This document shows positions 45,431 through 56,580 of a DNA stretch of 64,000 bases, in pieces. The translations under genes were made by a program, and so were the position numbers. Below the pieces are notes generated by a model. That model was not told the DNA's origin and ran no database searches. It saw only the letters and a list, made by a program, of their open reading frames with translations. Numbering within the stretch: the first letter of the stretch is position 1; the number at the start of each line of letters is the position of its first letter. Origin of the DNA: Paralithodes platypus. Lineage: Eukaryota; Arthropoda; Malacostraca; Decapoda; Lithodidae. Location: the NCBI GenBank assembly GCA_032716605.1, contig CM064538.1, positions 21,884,411 through 21,948,410 of the forward strand, given 5' to 3'.

Positions 45431-47000
45431 CTTTCCTTTTAGGAAATGACTTGGCTGGACATGGGATGATTCCTGACATGATAGTGAGAGACAAACCCAT
45501 GTTACACAGTCCTACTGCAAAGCTAGATCAGGAGAAACCACATATTTTCCCGGTTTGCGCTGTCACCCATTCACAAACTGCTGCAGTGTCTAATGACTCT
45601 CTCTCACCCTCAGGTCAGGATACCTTGTTCACCCAGATCATGTCTAGGGAAAACCTCATACAAGCTCAAGAGGCAGACACTTCACTTGCTAAGCTCAGGC
45701 ACATTGCTGATGACAAACCCATAAATGGGAAAAACCCTAACATCTACTATCACAAAGGGGTCCTTATGCGTAGTTTTCACCTGCCTGATAGGCCTGACTC
45801 AGATACTTGGTCTATAGTACATCAGGTAATCATCCCTACCTCCATCAGATCTGCTGTAATGGGATTAGCTCATGACGGAAACTCTGGTAATTTGGGACAG
45901 AGAAATACATACAGAAAGATCCTAGCTCATTTCTTTTGGCCTAACATGAAAAAAGATGTAACCAAATTTGTAAAGTCTTGTCACACTTGCCAGATAGTAG
46001 GAAAGCCAAATGAGACCATCCCTAAAGCTCCACTTGCTCCTATCCCTGTCACTACAGAGCCCTTTGAGAAAATAGTAATTGATTGTGTAGGGCCTCTTCC
46101 CAAAACTAAGAAAGGGAACCAGTATCTACTTACCGTAATGTGTGCTGCAACTAGGTATCCTGAGGCTTTCCCTTTAAAAGATATCAAGGCTAAGACTATT
46201 GTGTCCCATCTGTTGCATCTTTTCACAAAAGTAGGCATTCCTAAAGAAATTCAGAGTGATCAGGGGTAAAATTTTACAAGTAACCTAATGAAAGCAGTAC
46301 TGAGGGAGTTAGAGGTAGATAAGAAGATAGCCACTGCGTACAGACCTCAGACCCAGGGTTGCCTAGAACGCCATCATCAATCTCTGAAATCCATGATAAA
46401 AAAGTTTTGTTTTGAGACAGAAAGAGTGGGATGCCAACATTGACTGGCTTCTTTTTGCCGTTAGAGAGTGCCCTCAAGAGTCACTAGGATACTCCCCTTT
46501 TGAGTTGCTATATGGGCGTCAGATCAGAAGCCCTCTAAAGGTCTTGAAAGATTCTTGGTTTGTGGAAGTATCTGATCATCCTTCTCGCACAGTTGCAGAG
46601 TACATAAATGAGTTAAAACTTCAGATGTCAAATGTAAGAGCGCTAGCACTGGCCAACCTTGAGAAGAGTCAGTCAAGAATGAAAACCCACTACGATCGCA
46701 AGTCTGAAAGTAGAACATTTAGTCCTGGAGACAAAGTCCTTCTCTTCCTGCCCATTCCTGGTAGTCCATTAAAAAGCAAATTTTGTGGCCCATATGTAGT
46801 CTCTCAGAAACTTTCCAAGCTAAACTATGTTGTTCGCACTCCTGATCGAAGGAAGGATCAAAGGATTGTTCACTTAAACCAGATGAAGGCGTACATAGAA
46901 AGGCCGCTTGAGGAGAATACCCCAATACTAGCTGTAAATACTGTACCACATTCTGTACCAGACTCGTGGGAATTGCAAAAGGTAGGAGACTCTGATGTGA
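45431..47000 (+). pseudogene. int: Integrase of family D
   Basis: The zinc domain reads HDGNSGNLGQRN and later CHTCQ (45870-45995); where copy B has GHLG this copy has GNLG, so the second zinc His is replaced by Asn. The core has VIDCVGPLP and QSDQG, and a TAA at 46267-46269 falls inside the second catalytic segment. Reading continues to YRPQTQGCLERHH with the catalytic Glu (about 46368), then a frame change near 46415. The C-terminal module has KFCGPYVVSQ (about 46780). It comes before RT. The protein is inactive by nonsense, frameshift and zinc-site change. Confidence 0.88.
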
Positions 47001-48190
47001 TTGAGTTTGGTGATCATCCTTCACCTTGTGGAAGCCCAAAGAACGGCGAACTATTATGTACCTTAGATCAATATTTGTCGGACATGTCGCCATCACGTAG
47101 AGATGATCTTAGGAAATTGCTTGTAAGTTACCCTTCAGTCACATTGGATGTCACTGGCTTTTGCAAGGACCATCATCACGATGTTATCTTCACCTCACCA
47201 GAAGTAAGACCTATCAAACAATCACAATACAGACTAAACCCTCAGAAGCAAGAGATCATGCCTTTTGGCATGATGAATGCTCCTGCCACATTTCAAAGGG
47301 TCATGTCATATACTATTCAGGATTTAGAAGGTGTAGACACTTACTTAGATGATATCGTGATTATTTCAGATACTTGGGAGGATCCAGACTGGACGGGCTG
47401 ATGGAGCGCTTGGCTGCTGCTGGATTCACCATCAACCTAGCCAAGTCCTGCTTTGGACATGGATCAGTGACCTACCTTGGCCATATGGTGGGTCAGGGTA
47501 TTGCACGTCCCAAGGAAGCTAACGTGGAGACCATCACCGCCTTTCCCCAGCCAACTGACCGCAAATCCATCATGCAGTTTTGGGGATGTGCGGATTCTAC
47601 CACAGATTCTGTCCGAACTTTGCAGCCATATTAGCGCCCCTCTCAGATCTTACAAGCCCAAAAATTAAGTTTGTCTGGACTCCCACCTGTACTGCTGCCT
47701 TTGACCAACTGAAGTGCCTCCTTTCATCCTACCCGGTACTTCATGCTCCTGATTCCGCATTGCCTTACCATCTTCAGGTTGATGCGAGTGATAGAGGAGT
47801 CGGGGCAGTACTTCTGCAACCAGATAAGACAACTGGCGTCCTACATCCTGTCTCGTCCACCAAACTGTCTTCTCCACCAAACTGAAGAGACACCAGAGGA
47901 GTTATTCCACAGTGGAGAAGGAGTGCTTGGTGATGGTATCAGCGGTGAAGAAGTTCGAATGTTATCTCCTCCAGCACTATCCACCAATCATCATCTATAC
48001 TGACCACAACCCTCTTACTTTTCTGCACAAGATGAAGAACAACAACCAACGACTTCTCCGGTGGGCTCTAAAGTTACAGGAGTACCATCTCATTGTTCGC
48101 CATATTCGTGGGGTAGACAATCGGATTGCAGACGCCTTGTCAAGAGATCTTCCACCTACAGCGGAGCCTATTCCTCCTCTCGCTACCTAG
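47001..48190 (+). pseudogene. pol: Reverse transcriptase (internally deleted) and RNase H of family D
   Basis: The start of RT (YRLNPQKQE, near 47235) is joined directly to MPFGMMNAPATFQ (47259), so the fingers and first palm motifs are deleted. YLDD is at 47344-47355. Frame changes follow near 47380, 47580 and 47890. RNase H reads VDASDRGVGAVLL, IIYTDHNPLTFL and DNRIADALSRDLP, ending at the stop at 48188-48190. The catalytic Asp residues that I can place are kept, but the deletion abolishes RT. Confidence 0.88.
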
Positions 48191-48217
48191 TCCTCTTCGC
48201 TCCCCTTCGAGGACTTT

Positions 48218-48228
48218 AAGGGGGGAGG
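48218..48228 (+). promoter_or_regulatory. Polypurine tract of family D
   Basis: AAGGGGGGAGG lies immediately before the TG of the 3' LTR. Confidence 0.8.
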
Positions 48229-49196
48229 TGTCACGGACCTATAGGCTCTGACTGTACGGGTTCACTTCCACCCTTCAAACGCATCAACCAGTCTGAGATC
48301 GGGGTCGGGGCTTCAAGCAACCAAACCATCAGATGCCCGAAACTTCGCATCCCAATATCCTTCTTACTTCTATCCCTCTCTTTTTGATCGAGCAGAGTTT
48401 CGAAGTCTCACTCAATAAATATGTAATTCAAATTAAAGTTCAATGCTATCTCTGCTCATGAACACCAGGGGGTGGAAGTTTCTTTTCTGGTCACATTAAA
48501 TCTACCGTAGTCAATGACGGGGCAGGAATAATGAGTGGGGTCAGTGTTATCTTAAACTTTCTCGGTGCAACGTTCTCGGGAATATCGCTTCCAGAGAGCG
48601 TTGTTTTAACACTCCAGGAACTACCCCCCTTCGGTTTGACTACGGGAGATATCGTGACTATAACTTATATTTTCATTTTGATTTTCTTTTTGTTTTCATT
48701 TTGTATAAATTAAATATTTTGCATTAATATTTATTACCACTGTATTTGTTTTATTTTGTTTTATAACTTTAAATTATAATTATATAATACATAATGATTT
48801 TGTTATATTACATACATTTGATTTTATTATATTAACAAAAATTGTGTATTCTTTTCTTATCCATATATATTTATACCCTAATGATTAAATGAAGTGAGGA
48901 AGATTAACCCTATATAAAGATCCAGAAGACTACTTTGAAATCTGATTAAAATACGAGAAAAACTCTTAAATTGAAATATAATCTTAGTAATAAATATTAA
49001 AATACGAGACCTACTCTTAAAGAGACTTTACCTTAATACAAGTACTAAATTAATAAAAGTACTTATCCATACTGAACACCCTTAAACTAAAGTTCAGTCT
49101 TTGTGTTCAACCTAAAGGTTACCCTCTAGACTCCTTCGGAGCCAAATCTTTAACTAACCTAGTTCCACTAGTCTCTCCAAACTTTGGGTTGTAACA
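48229..49196 (+). repeat. 3' LTR of family D
   Basis: A 968-bp LTR from TGTCACGG to TTGTAACA. Its ends are imperfect inverted repeats. Differences from the 5' LTR include single substitutions and a missing run of C (48625), so the two have diverged. Confidence 0.9.
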
Positions 49197-49441
49197 ATCT
49201 TGATCCCCTATGTTTAGAGGGCCTTGTGGAGATGTAATGGATGATTTTCTATCCATCGTGGTATCTTGCTTTTCTTATTTTGCCGGCCACAAGTTTCTTA
49301 TTTATCACTGCATTCATTTAATTCCCAGTCTTCCGGGAAGGTATTATAGGAGGGGTACTGAGGGTCCCTCTTTTTTTCTATATTGGAAGGGTTCTTGGTG
49401 CTTAACTTGCATAAACATTTCTTCATTGGATTGTAAATTGG

Positions 49442-49888
49442 GCTGGAGCTGATGATATGCCTCGGGCGGTGGTTCCTGCCTCTGCCATTGGAGGAGTTGG
49501 GGCCCCTGTGAGTGGTCAGGGCTCGAACTCCTTTTCCGGATAGACTGATCTATTTCTCCAGAATTTAGAGCATGGGTAGTTCCGGAAAAAGAGGTAGACT
49601 CGTGTATCCAGGCCAGAATTAAAGCCTGGGAAGTTGGTTGGGTCTCATTTCCTCTCGTCTTCTCCTGCTCTGTCTTCTCCTATTTTTCCTGTTGTCTTGG
49701 ATGACTGCTATTCTTGTTTTGGTTTGGAGGTGGCTGTTCGACCCAGTCATCTCAATGATAAACTTGAGATAGTGATCTACAACGATGAACAGCACCGACT
49801 CGAGCACATGGCCCCCCAAAATGTTTCGAAATATTACACTATCCTGTTAGAATATTTGGTTGATGAAAACTATATTTATTATCTCTAG
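49442..49888 (+). pseudogene. Decayed coding remnant, unidentified
   Basis: One frame carries MPRAVVPASAIGGVGAPVSG near 49455, then three stops, then an open stretch of 84 codons ending at 49888 with DDCYSCFGLEVAVRPSHLND and RLEHMAPQNVSKYYTILLEY. The same frame on both sides suggests one old gene. I do not recognise the family; the composition recalls N-terminal Gag-like proteins of tyrosine-recombinase retroelements, but this is only an impression. Confidence 0.35.
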
Positions 49889-50234
49889 AAGAGCATGCAG
49901 GGACACGTGGTACACATAAAATTAACAATTATGACATGCCGATTTTATATATTGAAACATTCCCTTTAGCCGCATGCTCGAGTCGATGTTTTCCTTCAAA
50001 CATTGGTCTTTGCTTTACGTTTATCGTCATGTAGGTGACCGAACTGTTCAACTAGTACACCATTTGCACCAATAGTTCGCTATGACTGCCTAATCATATA
50101 CAACTTTGGTTTGGTAATTAGGCTAGGTCAAGTTAGATTAGGTCTTCACTTTGGAATTGGTTTAGTTATCCATGATTGATTGGGCACTGCTTTAGATCCA
50201 TTGACTGAAATGCTCCACTGATTGAAGTGTTGTC
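49889..50234. other. Unassigned sequence
   Basis: No supported feature between the decayed remnant and the LINE D tail. Confidence 0.4.
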
Positions 50235-50340
50235 CGTATGTATCTATCTATTGCCTGACGCCGTGATCCCCGAAGGGGTGTCCACGAACGAACCGCCCCC
50301 ATGCACCTCTGGCCACAGTCAGTCGACGCCCCTCCCCCAC
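50235..50340 (-). mobile_element. LINE 3' end fragment (family D), minus strand
   Basis: Reverse of the 3' end at 15000-15090: TGCCTGACGCCG, then a CCGAAGGGGTG and GAACCGCCCCCATGCACCTC segment. It joins TATCTATCTATT on its left, the reverse of the ATAG tail. Confidence 0.75.
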
Positions 50341-50464
50341 ATTATTGGCTCTGAGAGAAAGTCCAGGCGTTGGGAGAACGATAGGCGGACTCTGACCGTT
50401 CGGCACCACCGTTGGGCCGCAACCGGTTGGTCCGCCGTGGTCCTACACACCTCCGGCCTCGCGA

Positions 50465-50726
50465 GACCAGGAAAAAGCTGGGGAAATTACGTTATTTTAG
50501 GGCTTTTCACCTCTCTATGCGCGATCGCTACATGATAACCTGTGGCCATACAAGGATGATTCAGGGTCATTGGAAAGCACTGTAATCGGCCTTTCACGGA
50601 TACATAATTGAATTAAGCTCTGGCTCTTGCATATGCATGAAAAAAAGCATGGAATGAAGCCCATTTAGGATAAATATGCCCGCCAGGCAGGTAGTAGAAG
50701 TTGCAAACATCCTCGTCGGTAAGGGG
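50465..50726 (-). mobile_element. TTAA-ended repeat related to M2
   Basis: It ends at TTAA (50727-50730); read inward from there it starts CCCCTTACCGACGAGG. A GCCTGGCGGGC motif, TTTATCCTAAATGGGC and TGCTTTCCAATGAC correspond to M2 positions. The left boundary is unclear; nearby 50341-50464 is unassigned. Confidence 0.45.
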
Positions 50727-50792
50727 TTAAAACACTGCTTGTTCCAATATTTCCCCATCCAGCCTCACATCTAGATTCACCATACGATCATC

Positions 50793-50930
50793 CCTGTTTT
50801 GTTTTTTTTCTATATTCCAACTACTCCCTCTCGGGCATAGGCTGATAGCCTTTACACTCTACCGCTGAACACGGTGAGGCCTGTGAGGTCTTGCTCCAGT
50901 CTAGGGAGTGAGACATGCGAAGCTTCACGG
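50793..50930 (-). mobile_element. Poly(A)-tailed dispersed repeat, second copy
   Basis: Matches 16350-16495: a T run, CTATATTCCAACT, CCCTCTCGGGCATAGGCTGA and CCAGTCTAGGGAGTGAGACA. Confidence 0.6.
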
Positions 50931-52339
50931 CTCAATGTGTTACGACTGAGGTTCAAATATATCAGGGCTCTTATTCATTGGACTAGTAATGGCATAAATG
51001 CTACAACGGAAAGCGCTAGATCCAACCTCTGATGTATATTCCCAGTGAACAAAGAACACAAATACTCTCTAGAGTTCTATATGCAATAATAGGTTATCAA
51101 ACTCTCAATAAATGTGCGTCTACTCTAGGCTTAATGTTATGTGAAAACAGCCTATTACTACCTATAACCGAAGGTGCTTGGTTATGGTATGCAAAGTAAG
51201 GTGGTAAGAGACGTTACAGCTTACGTTACTTTAATCAATAAATGTCAGGCACTCCTGCATAAAAGAAAGTGCACTAAAGTCCTTCAACACCAACAAGGAA
51301 TCTTCTTTAAATGTTAGATGCTATCAAGATGCTCGAATCGGAAATGGAACCCAAAAAGGCTGGCAGCGGAACAATGCTCGTGCAGGCTATGCACACAAAA
51401 AGGCAGGATATATAATGCAGTCGGAGCCAAGAATATCCTAAACGCTACAACAATAATAATACTCGCCACAACAATGCAGTATTCCTATCAACAAAAAGAG
51501 CCTAAGTCGTTTGTGTCTCAATTCATCAAACTAGGCTGCGAAATGCTTGTGTAATCATAAACGGGTATGCATAATAAGAGTAATTGGTTTAATATACTTA
51601 ATGTCTACTATGACTGATAAAGTCTAGCTAGAGTCAATGATACGAGATACTGGTGCGCATGGCATGCCGCATAGCCTAGTGCAAATCTCAAGTCTGTGCG
51701 TCAAATATTACGTTTTAGGGAAGGGTAGCTCTCTTGAGAAACCTTAATACCGAAGTATTAAGCGTTCTCCTGGCGTACCTCAAAGACAAGCAACCGAGCC
51801 TAGTATAGTGCAGCATGGTATAGGCAAAAAGCCCTCATTCGTGCATGCTCTACTCTCAATGGCACACAGACTAGAATTTACCCAATCAACTCCAGTTCTC
51901 AGGTATGTCGTGCAGCTTTTAACTAAAGCCAGCACTATCGGAAACAATACCTTATAGTATCAGACTCCTAGTCTAGCATTATCTAATCCAGCAGAACACT
52001 AATAATTATAGGAAGCGGTACTGAACAATATGAATGCCAACCAATGCTTTGTGATCAACTTATCTTAACAACTAACATACATGGGTTATATAAGACCTTA
52101 ACGCACAATACAACTGGCCAGCATGAAGCTGATTATGCAGAGTTAACCAGAGGGGGTATAATATTAATAAAAGGTGGTGAAAGATATGGAAAATGAGAGA
52201 GATAGGCAGAGGAAAAGGTTCTCAGGTGCAGAGAGGGAGACAGGTATCAAAGGAATAAGAGGGATGCGTTCTAGAAACCAGATCTGAGGGAGAGAGTGGC
52301 AAGAAAGTTGTATATATACTAGCACTAGTTCGAACCGCG

Positions 52340-55300
52340 TAGGAAAAGCGGTAACAGTGGTTAGTAGGTAGTAGGGGTAGGCAGCCCCGCCCAGGGAAGT
52401 ACTACCGCCAAGGTTTAGGGAGACTCAGGGAATAGCCTGAATTCCATTTTCTCTCCCAGGCCTTGGTAGCTGGATACACATCTTTCTGCCTCACACATCA
52501 GGGGTATCAGGAAAACCCTCTTTATATAACATACACATCCAACTTCACGACATTGCCCTACATCCTTATCCTCTATCCATAAAATACTACTCTTCCCACT
52601 ATATATCATACATGTAACACCATACACCTTACCCAATAAATATGGCAGTACAATTGTTAAGAGCAAACCTGGTGGTCCCTCGGATATCCACCCCCGGCAG
52701 GGTTGGGTCATTGACACAGGGCCCTCCCGGTCGTCATCATGCGACTGTGTCAAGAGCATTGCAACGTCCCAAAGATGCTCGTCGGTGCAGCTTTTTCTTT
52801 AGAAATATAAGGGGACTTCACTCTAACATCAATTCTGTACACCAATTTCTTCAAGCAGAATCCCCTACTCTCCTTTTTTTGACAGAGACTGAAGTAACAT
52901 CCACATCTGACACGCCTAGATTTAATTTTCCAGGTTATCAACTGCTCCAAAATTTCAGACCTAAAGGAGGTGTATGTTGCTTCGCAAAATCTGAAATTGC
53001 CCTGGGAGGTTACTAGTTTCAATTGTCCCTATTTTGATTATTCTATATACAAATTAATTTCGGCTGGTAAATTTAAATACATATGTTGCATCTACCGTTC
53101 CCCAAATACTCCTCCAGAGCAAAGTCTTTTTGATTCTCTGTCCTCACAACTCAGTGTCCTCAACTTAAATGCTTCTTCTGAAATCACTGTGTTGGGTGAT
53201 TTTAATGTCCATAATGTTGAATGGCTCACTCATTCAGCCAGGACTGATGATGCTGGTCTTGAATGTGAGCTATTTGCAGACTCATTTAATCTCACTCAAC
53301 TAGTCAACCAACCCACCCATGTACCAGATAATCCTAATCATAATTCCCACCTACTGGACTTATTTTTAACAACCAATTCAGAAAATTATGATGTTACAGT
53401 GAGGTCCCCGCTTGGATCTTCTGATCACTGTCTGATACAGGCCACCTGTCTATCACCTACCACACCTTCCCACTCTGAACCTGTTTTGGTGACTAAATGG
53501 CATTACGATAGGGCAGACTGGGAAGGTCTTCAAGGTTTCTTTATTGATATTCCCTGGACCTCTTTCTTTTCTAATGATGCACACTCCACCTTGAGCCACA
53601 TACAAGATTTTGTAAAAATTGGAATGAAAACTTTAATTCCTCATCAAAAGTACATTAAAAGATCTAATTCACCTAAATGGTTTGACCATAATTGTGCAAG
53701 AGTAACTGAACAAAAAGCAATAGCCTACAATGCATACACAAGATCAAAAACACATGAAGCCTTTAATTACTTTAGAAACATCAGAAATCATGCCAAAACT
53801 GAATTAAACCTAACTAAATCAAACTTTCTCCACAAGCAGGCAAATAAACTTCTAAATAATCCAAATGATAACAAAATATTTTGGTCTACTCTTAACTCAT
53901 TCAAATCCAACTTCACAACTGCTTCATCCATTCCACCATTAAAATCTCCGACTGGCAATCTTGTAAGTGACCCACGAGGTAAAGCTAACCTTTTTGCGGA
54001 TATTTTCTTCACCAACTAAACCTTAGATGAAATCAATCAAGATGTCCCTGTACTTAATTTTAATTCGCCTGAAATTCCCTCACTTAAGATCCACACCAGA
54101 CATGTCAAAACTATTTTGCAGAATCTCTCAGTAGATAAGGCTCCTGGTCCAGATGAAATTCCTCCAATAGTACTTAAGAATTGCTCCTTGGTGCTTGCTC
54201 CTGTATTGGCAAAATGTTTCCGTCTATGTACTCATACCTCATGCTTCACAGTACCCTGGAAAGAAGCAAACATCCATCCAGTTCCTAAAAAAGGTGCCTC
54301 TTCAGATCCATCAAACTACAGACCAATAGCTATAACTTCCACTATTGGTAAAGTCTTTGAAATTATATTAAATAATCACATAATTAAGCATCTTGAGAAT
54401 AATAAATTAATCAGTGATAGGCAATATGGCTTTAGACGATGTCGATCAACTGCAGACATTCTTTGCCTTCTTACGCATCAAATCAACCAAGCCACAGACC
54501 AACATGGTGAAACACATACAATAGCACTGGATATATCAAAGGCATTTGATAGAGTCTGGCATCAATCCTTATTGTCGAAGATGTCACACTACGGCCTTGC
54601 ATCATTAGTTCCACTAATTTTTTCTTATCTTCACAACAGAAAAATATGTGTAATGGTAGATGGCCTTTATTCTCAATTTCACTCAATAAATGCTGGTGTT
54701 CCCCAGGGATCAGTTTTGGCCCCAACTCTGTTCCTCATTCATATCAATGATCTCATATCTACCACTCATAATCCAATACGTTCCTACGCAGATGACTCAA
54801 CACAGTTCCTTCACATTTACCAATTCTTGCACCCAACCCGATCTTATAAATTCAAAAATAAGCACTGCAATTTCTCTGAACCAGGACCTTTCTAGAATTG
54901 AAGAATGGGGACAAAATAATCTAGTTTCCTTTAATGCACAGAAAACCAAGTACATTCAATTTTCTAACCGACAGAATCTCACCGACTCCCATATATTTTT
55001 AATGATGTAAATATTCCCACTTCCCTCTATTGACATTCTCGGTGTAACATTAACTACTAACTTGAGCTGGACACATTATGTTAGAAGCATTGCTAAGAAT
55101 GCCTCTAAAAAACTGGGACTCCTGTACAGAGTTCGAGAATTCTTCACTGACGAGCAGTTGGCCATAATATATAAAAGTCATGTGCGTTCTCAGATGGATT
55201 ACTGTTCACCTCTGTGGAGTGGAAGTGGAGTGGTTGCATTGAGGCAGTTGGACAAAATTCAAAATAAAGCTATTAGATTAATCAATAACCCTGTAATCAC

Positions 55301-55711
55301 ACAGGACCTTCCTACATTATCCATACGAAGAAACGTTGCATCCCTTGCATTATTCTACAGATATATTCACAGCAATTGTTCCGAAGAACTTGCTTCAATT
55401 GTGCCGCCTCTCCACATCTTTCCCCGTAGAACTAGGGCAGCTGAGAGCGCCCATGAATTTACACTTTCTCCTCCACAATGCAGAACTTCTGCTTATCAAA
55501 ATTCATTTATCCCTAGAACTACTACTCTTTGGAATTCACTTCCCTCGAATTGCTTTCCACAAACTTACAATCTACAAATGTTTAAATCCAGTTGTTACAA
55601 AAAATTTATGAATGGAGGATGCCTTTAGGCACATGGACCTTTTTGTTTTATCTGTGTTTTTCCTTCCTCCGTTCATTGTCTTTAAAAAACAAAAAAAACA
55701 AAAAACAAGTC
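52340..55711 (+). mobile_element. LINE (family A), nearly full length, inserted in an LTR
   Basis: Endonuclease, RT, C-terminal domain, 3' UTR (GGCACATGGACCTTTTTG) and an A-rich tail (55682-55708). The 5' boundary is set between about 52330 and 52640 and is uncertain. LTR C sequence is found on both sides, which shows insertion into the LTR. Confidence 0.78.
52642..55628 (+). pseudogene. LINE A endonuclease and reverse transcriptase
   Basis: From ATG 52642 an APE-type endonuclease begins: RNIRGLHSNINSVHQF, LLFLTETEV (catalytic Glu), then after a frame change near 52975-53025 CCIYRSPNTPPEQS, VLGDFNVHNVEW and SPLGSSDHCLIQ (catalytic Asp and His). An in-frame TAA at 54017-54019 precedes RT: VDKAPGPDEIPPIVLKN, NYRPIAI, HTIALDISKAFDRVWH (first catalytic Asp), NAGVPQGSVLAPTLF and SYADDST (catalytic pair, about 54784-54801). 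The frame then shifts, and the C-terminal part is read at 54830-55628. The ORF is a Jockey/CR1-type ORF2; no RNase H is seen. Confidence 0.88.
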
Positions 55712-55743
55712 CTCTAGCCAATGCTAAAGAAGCTAGCCAAACA

Positions 55744-55809
55744 TGACGTCACGAAGCATGGTAAAAAACTCCTCCAACCAATCCCCGAGACCAGTCAGCT
55801 ATGACGTCA
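55744..55809 (-). promoter_or_regulatory. Duplicated CRE plus CCAAT module in LTR C
   Basis: Two perfect CRE palindromes TGACGTCA lie at 55744-55751 and 55802-55809, 58 bases apart. Each has an upstream CCAAT (in plus-strand AGCCAATGC and AACCAATCC). The two modules are a degenerate tandem duplication. On the minus strand they precede a (GA)n tract and lie 300-365 bases into the LTR, near where LTR A has its promoter (TACGTAATGATTGTCAGTGG). They probably were promoter elements of copy C. Confidence 0.55.
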
Positions 55810-56108
55810 TCGAGTATAGCAAAAAACACTGCGCGCCTCCCCTCACTCTGTTCTACTCTCTCTCTCTCTCTCTCTCTCAAATCCTATCATTACTACTTAA
55901 TGATAAAACATATACCTTGCAATTAAATATATAAAGCCTTGACATGGGTGAAAACAAAGAGCCTTTCTGGACTGCCCATGACACGAGCTTTCATATGAAA
56001 TAAAACACACAACAATACACCAACTGTAGCCACATCCACTGCCCTGGCGATCCTAGCGAGTCACTGTAGGACAAGCCATGCGGTTCTAACGGAGTGGTTA
56101 ACGTCACA

Positions 56109-56580
56109 CCCCCCCCAAGAATTTTCTCAGAGGCCCAAGGCTCACAAAAATCTGATTGTTAGAACCCATGCTATATCTCTACTTCCCATCACCAGGCGGC
56201 AGTAAAATATCTGGCACAGTTCTTAACAAAACATTTTACAAAATAATAACCCTCCCCAACACAATAGGTTAAATCATATGTAGATATGCTCCTCAAGAGC
56301 GAGCTTCTCTAGCCCAGCATTCTGAGAGGAGTGCAACTCAGAATTACTGCTATAACATACTGAAAAATTCAACTATCAAAGAAAGAGTTTTTATTTGATT
56401 TTTATGTGTTTAATTTGTTTATTTCGGCTGCACTATAGGGGCAAGCCTAGTTGTTTTCTTCTATACCAAACGCTCAACTCCTGCTTTACGACCCAATACG
56501 CTGGGCTACAACCGCGAGCCAACAAGCACCAAGCGCAAAATACTATTCAAACTAAAGCAGGAGGCTACCCGTGTGTCAAT
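56109..56580 (-). other. 3' non-coding region of copy C
   Basis: Between the RNase H stop and the LTR. It contains AGCGAGCTTCTCTAGCCCAGCAT, matching in reverse the GCTCGCTCTGGGAGCATGAT segment after RNase H in copies A and B. It ends in the G-run purine tract at 56109-56118. Confidence 0.65.

Larger units (their letters stand above)
41903..49196 (+). mobile_element. Gmr1-like Gypsy element, family D
   Basis: The order is partial 5' LTR, primer site, Gag-protease, integrase, RT, RNase H, purine tract and complete 3' LTR. Integrase again precedes RT, as in copies A-C, but the proteins differ clearly, so this is a second family with the same order. Frame breaks, a nonsense codon and an internal RT deletion make it inactive. 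The first part lies in the right palindrome arm. Confidence 0.88.
50938..56108 (-). repeat. 3' LTR of copy C, split by a LINE
   Basis: The LTR start (minus strand TGTGACG, plus-strand 56102-56108) follows a G-run purine tract. Its first 400 bases share CTCGCTAGGATCG and CAGGGCAG with the LTR of copy A. Its far end at 50938-50944 reads TGTTACG on the plus strand, followed by a GGGCTCT segment matching the reverse of the copy A LTR end. Near 51960-51995 a TAGTCTAGCATTA segment matches the copy A LTR in reverse. Between lies the LINE of about 3.37 kb, so the LTR itself is about 1.8 kb. Confidence 0.75.

Noticed and set aside
50341..50464. Possible small structured RNA
   Set aside because: GC-rich with some inverted matches, but no recognisable RNA family, promoter or second copy in the window.
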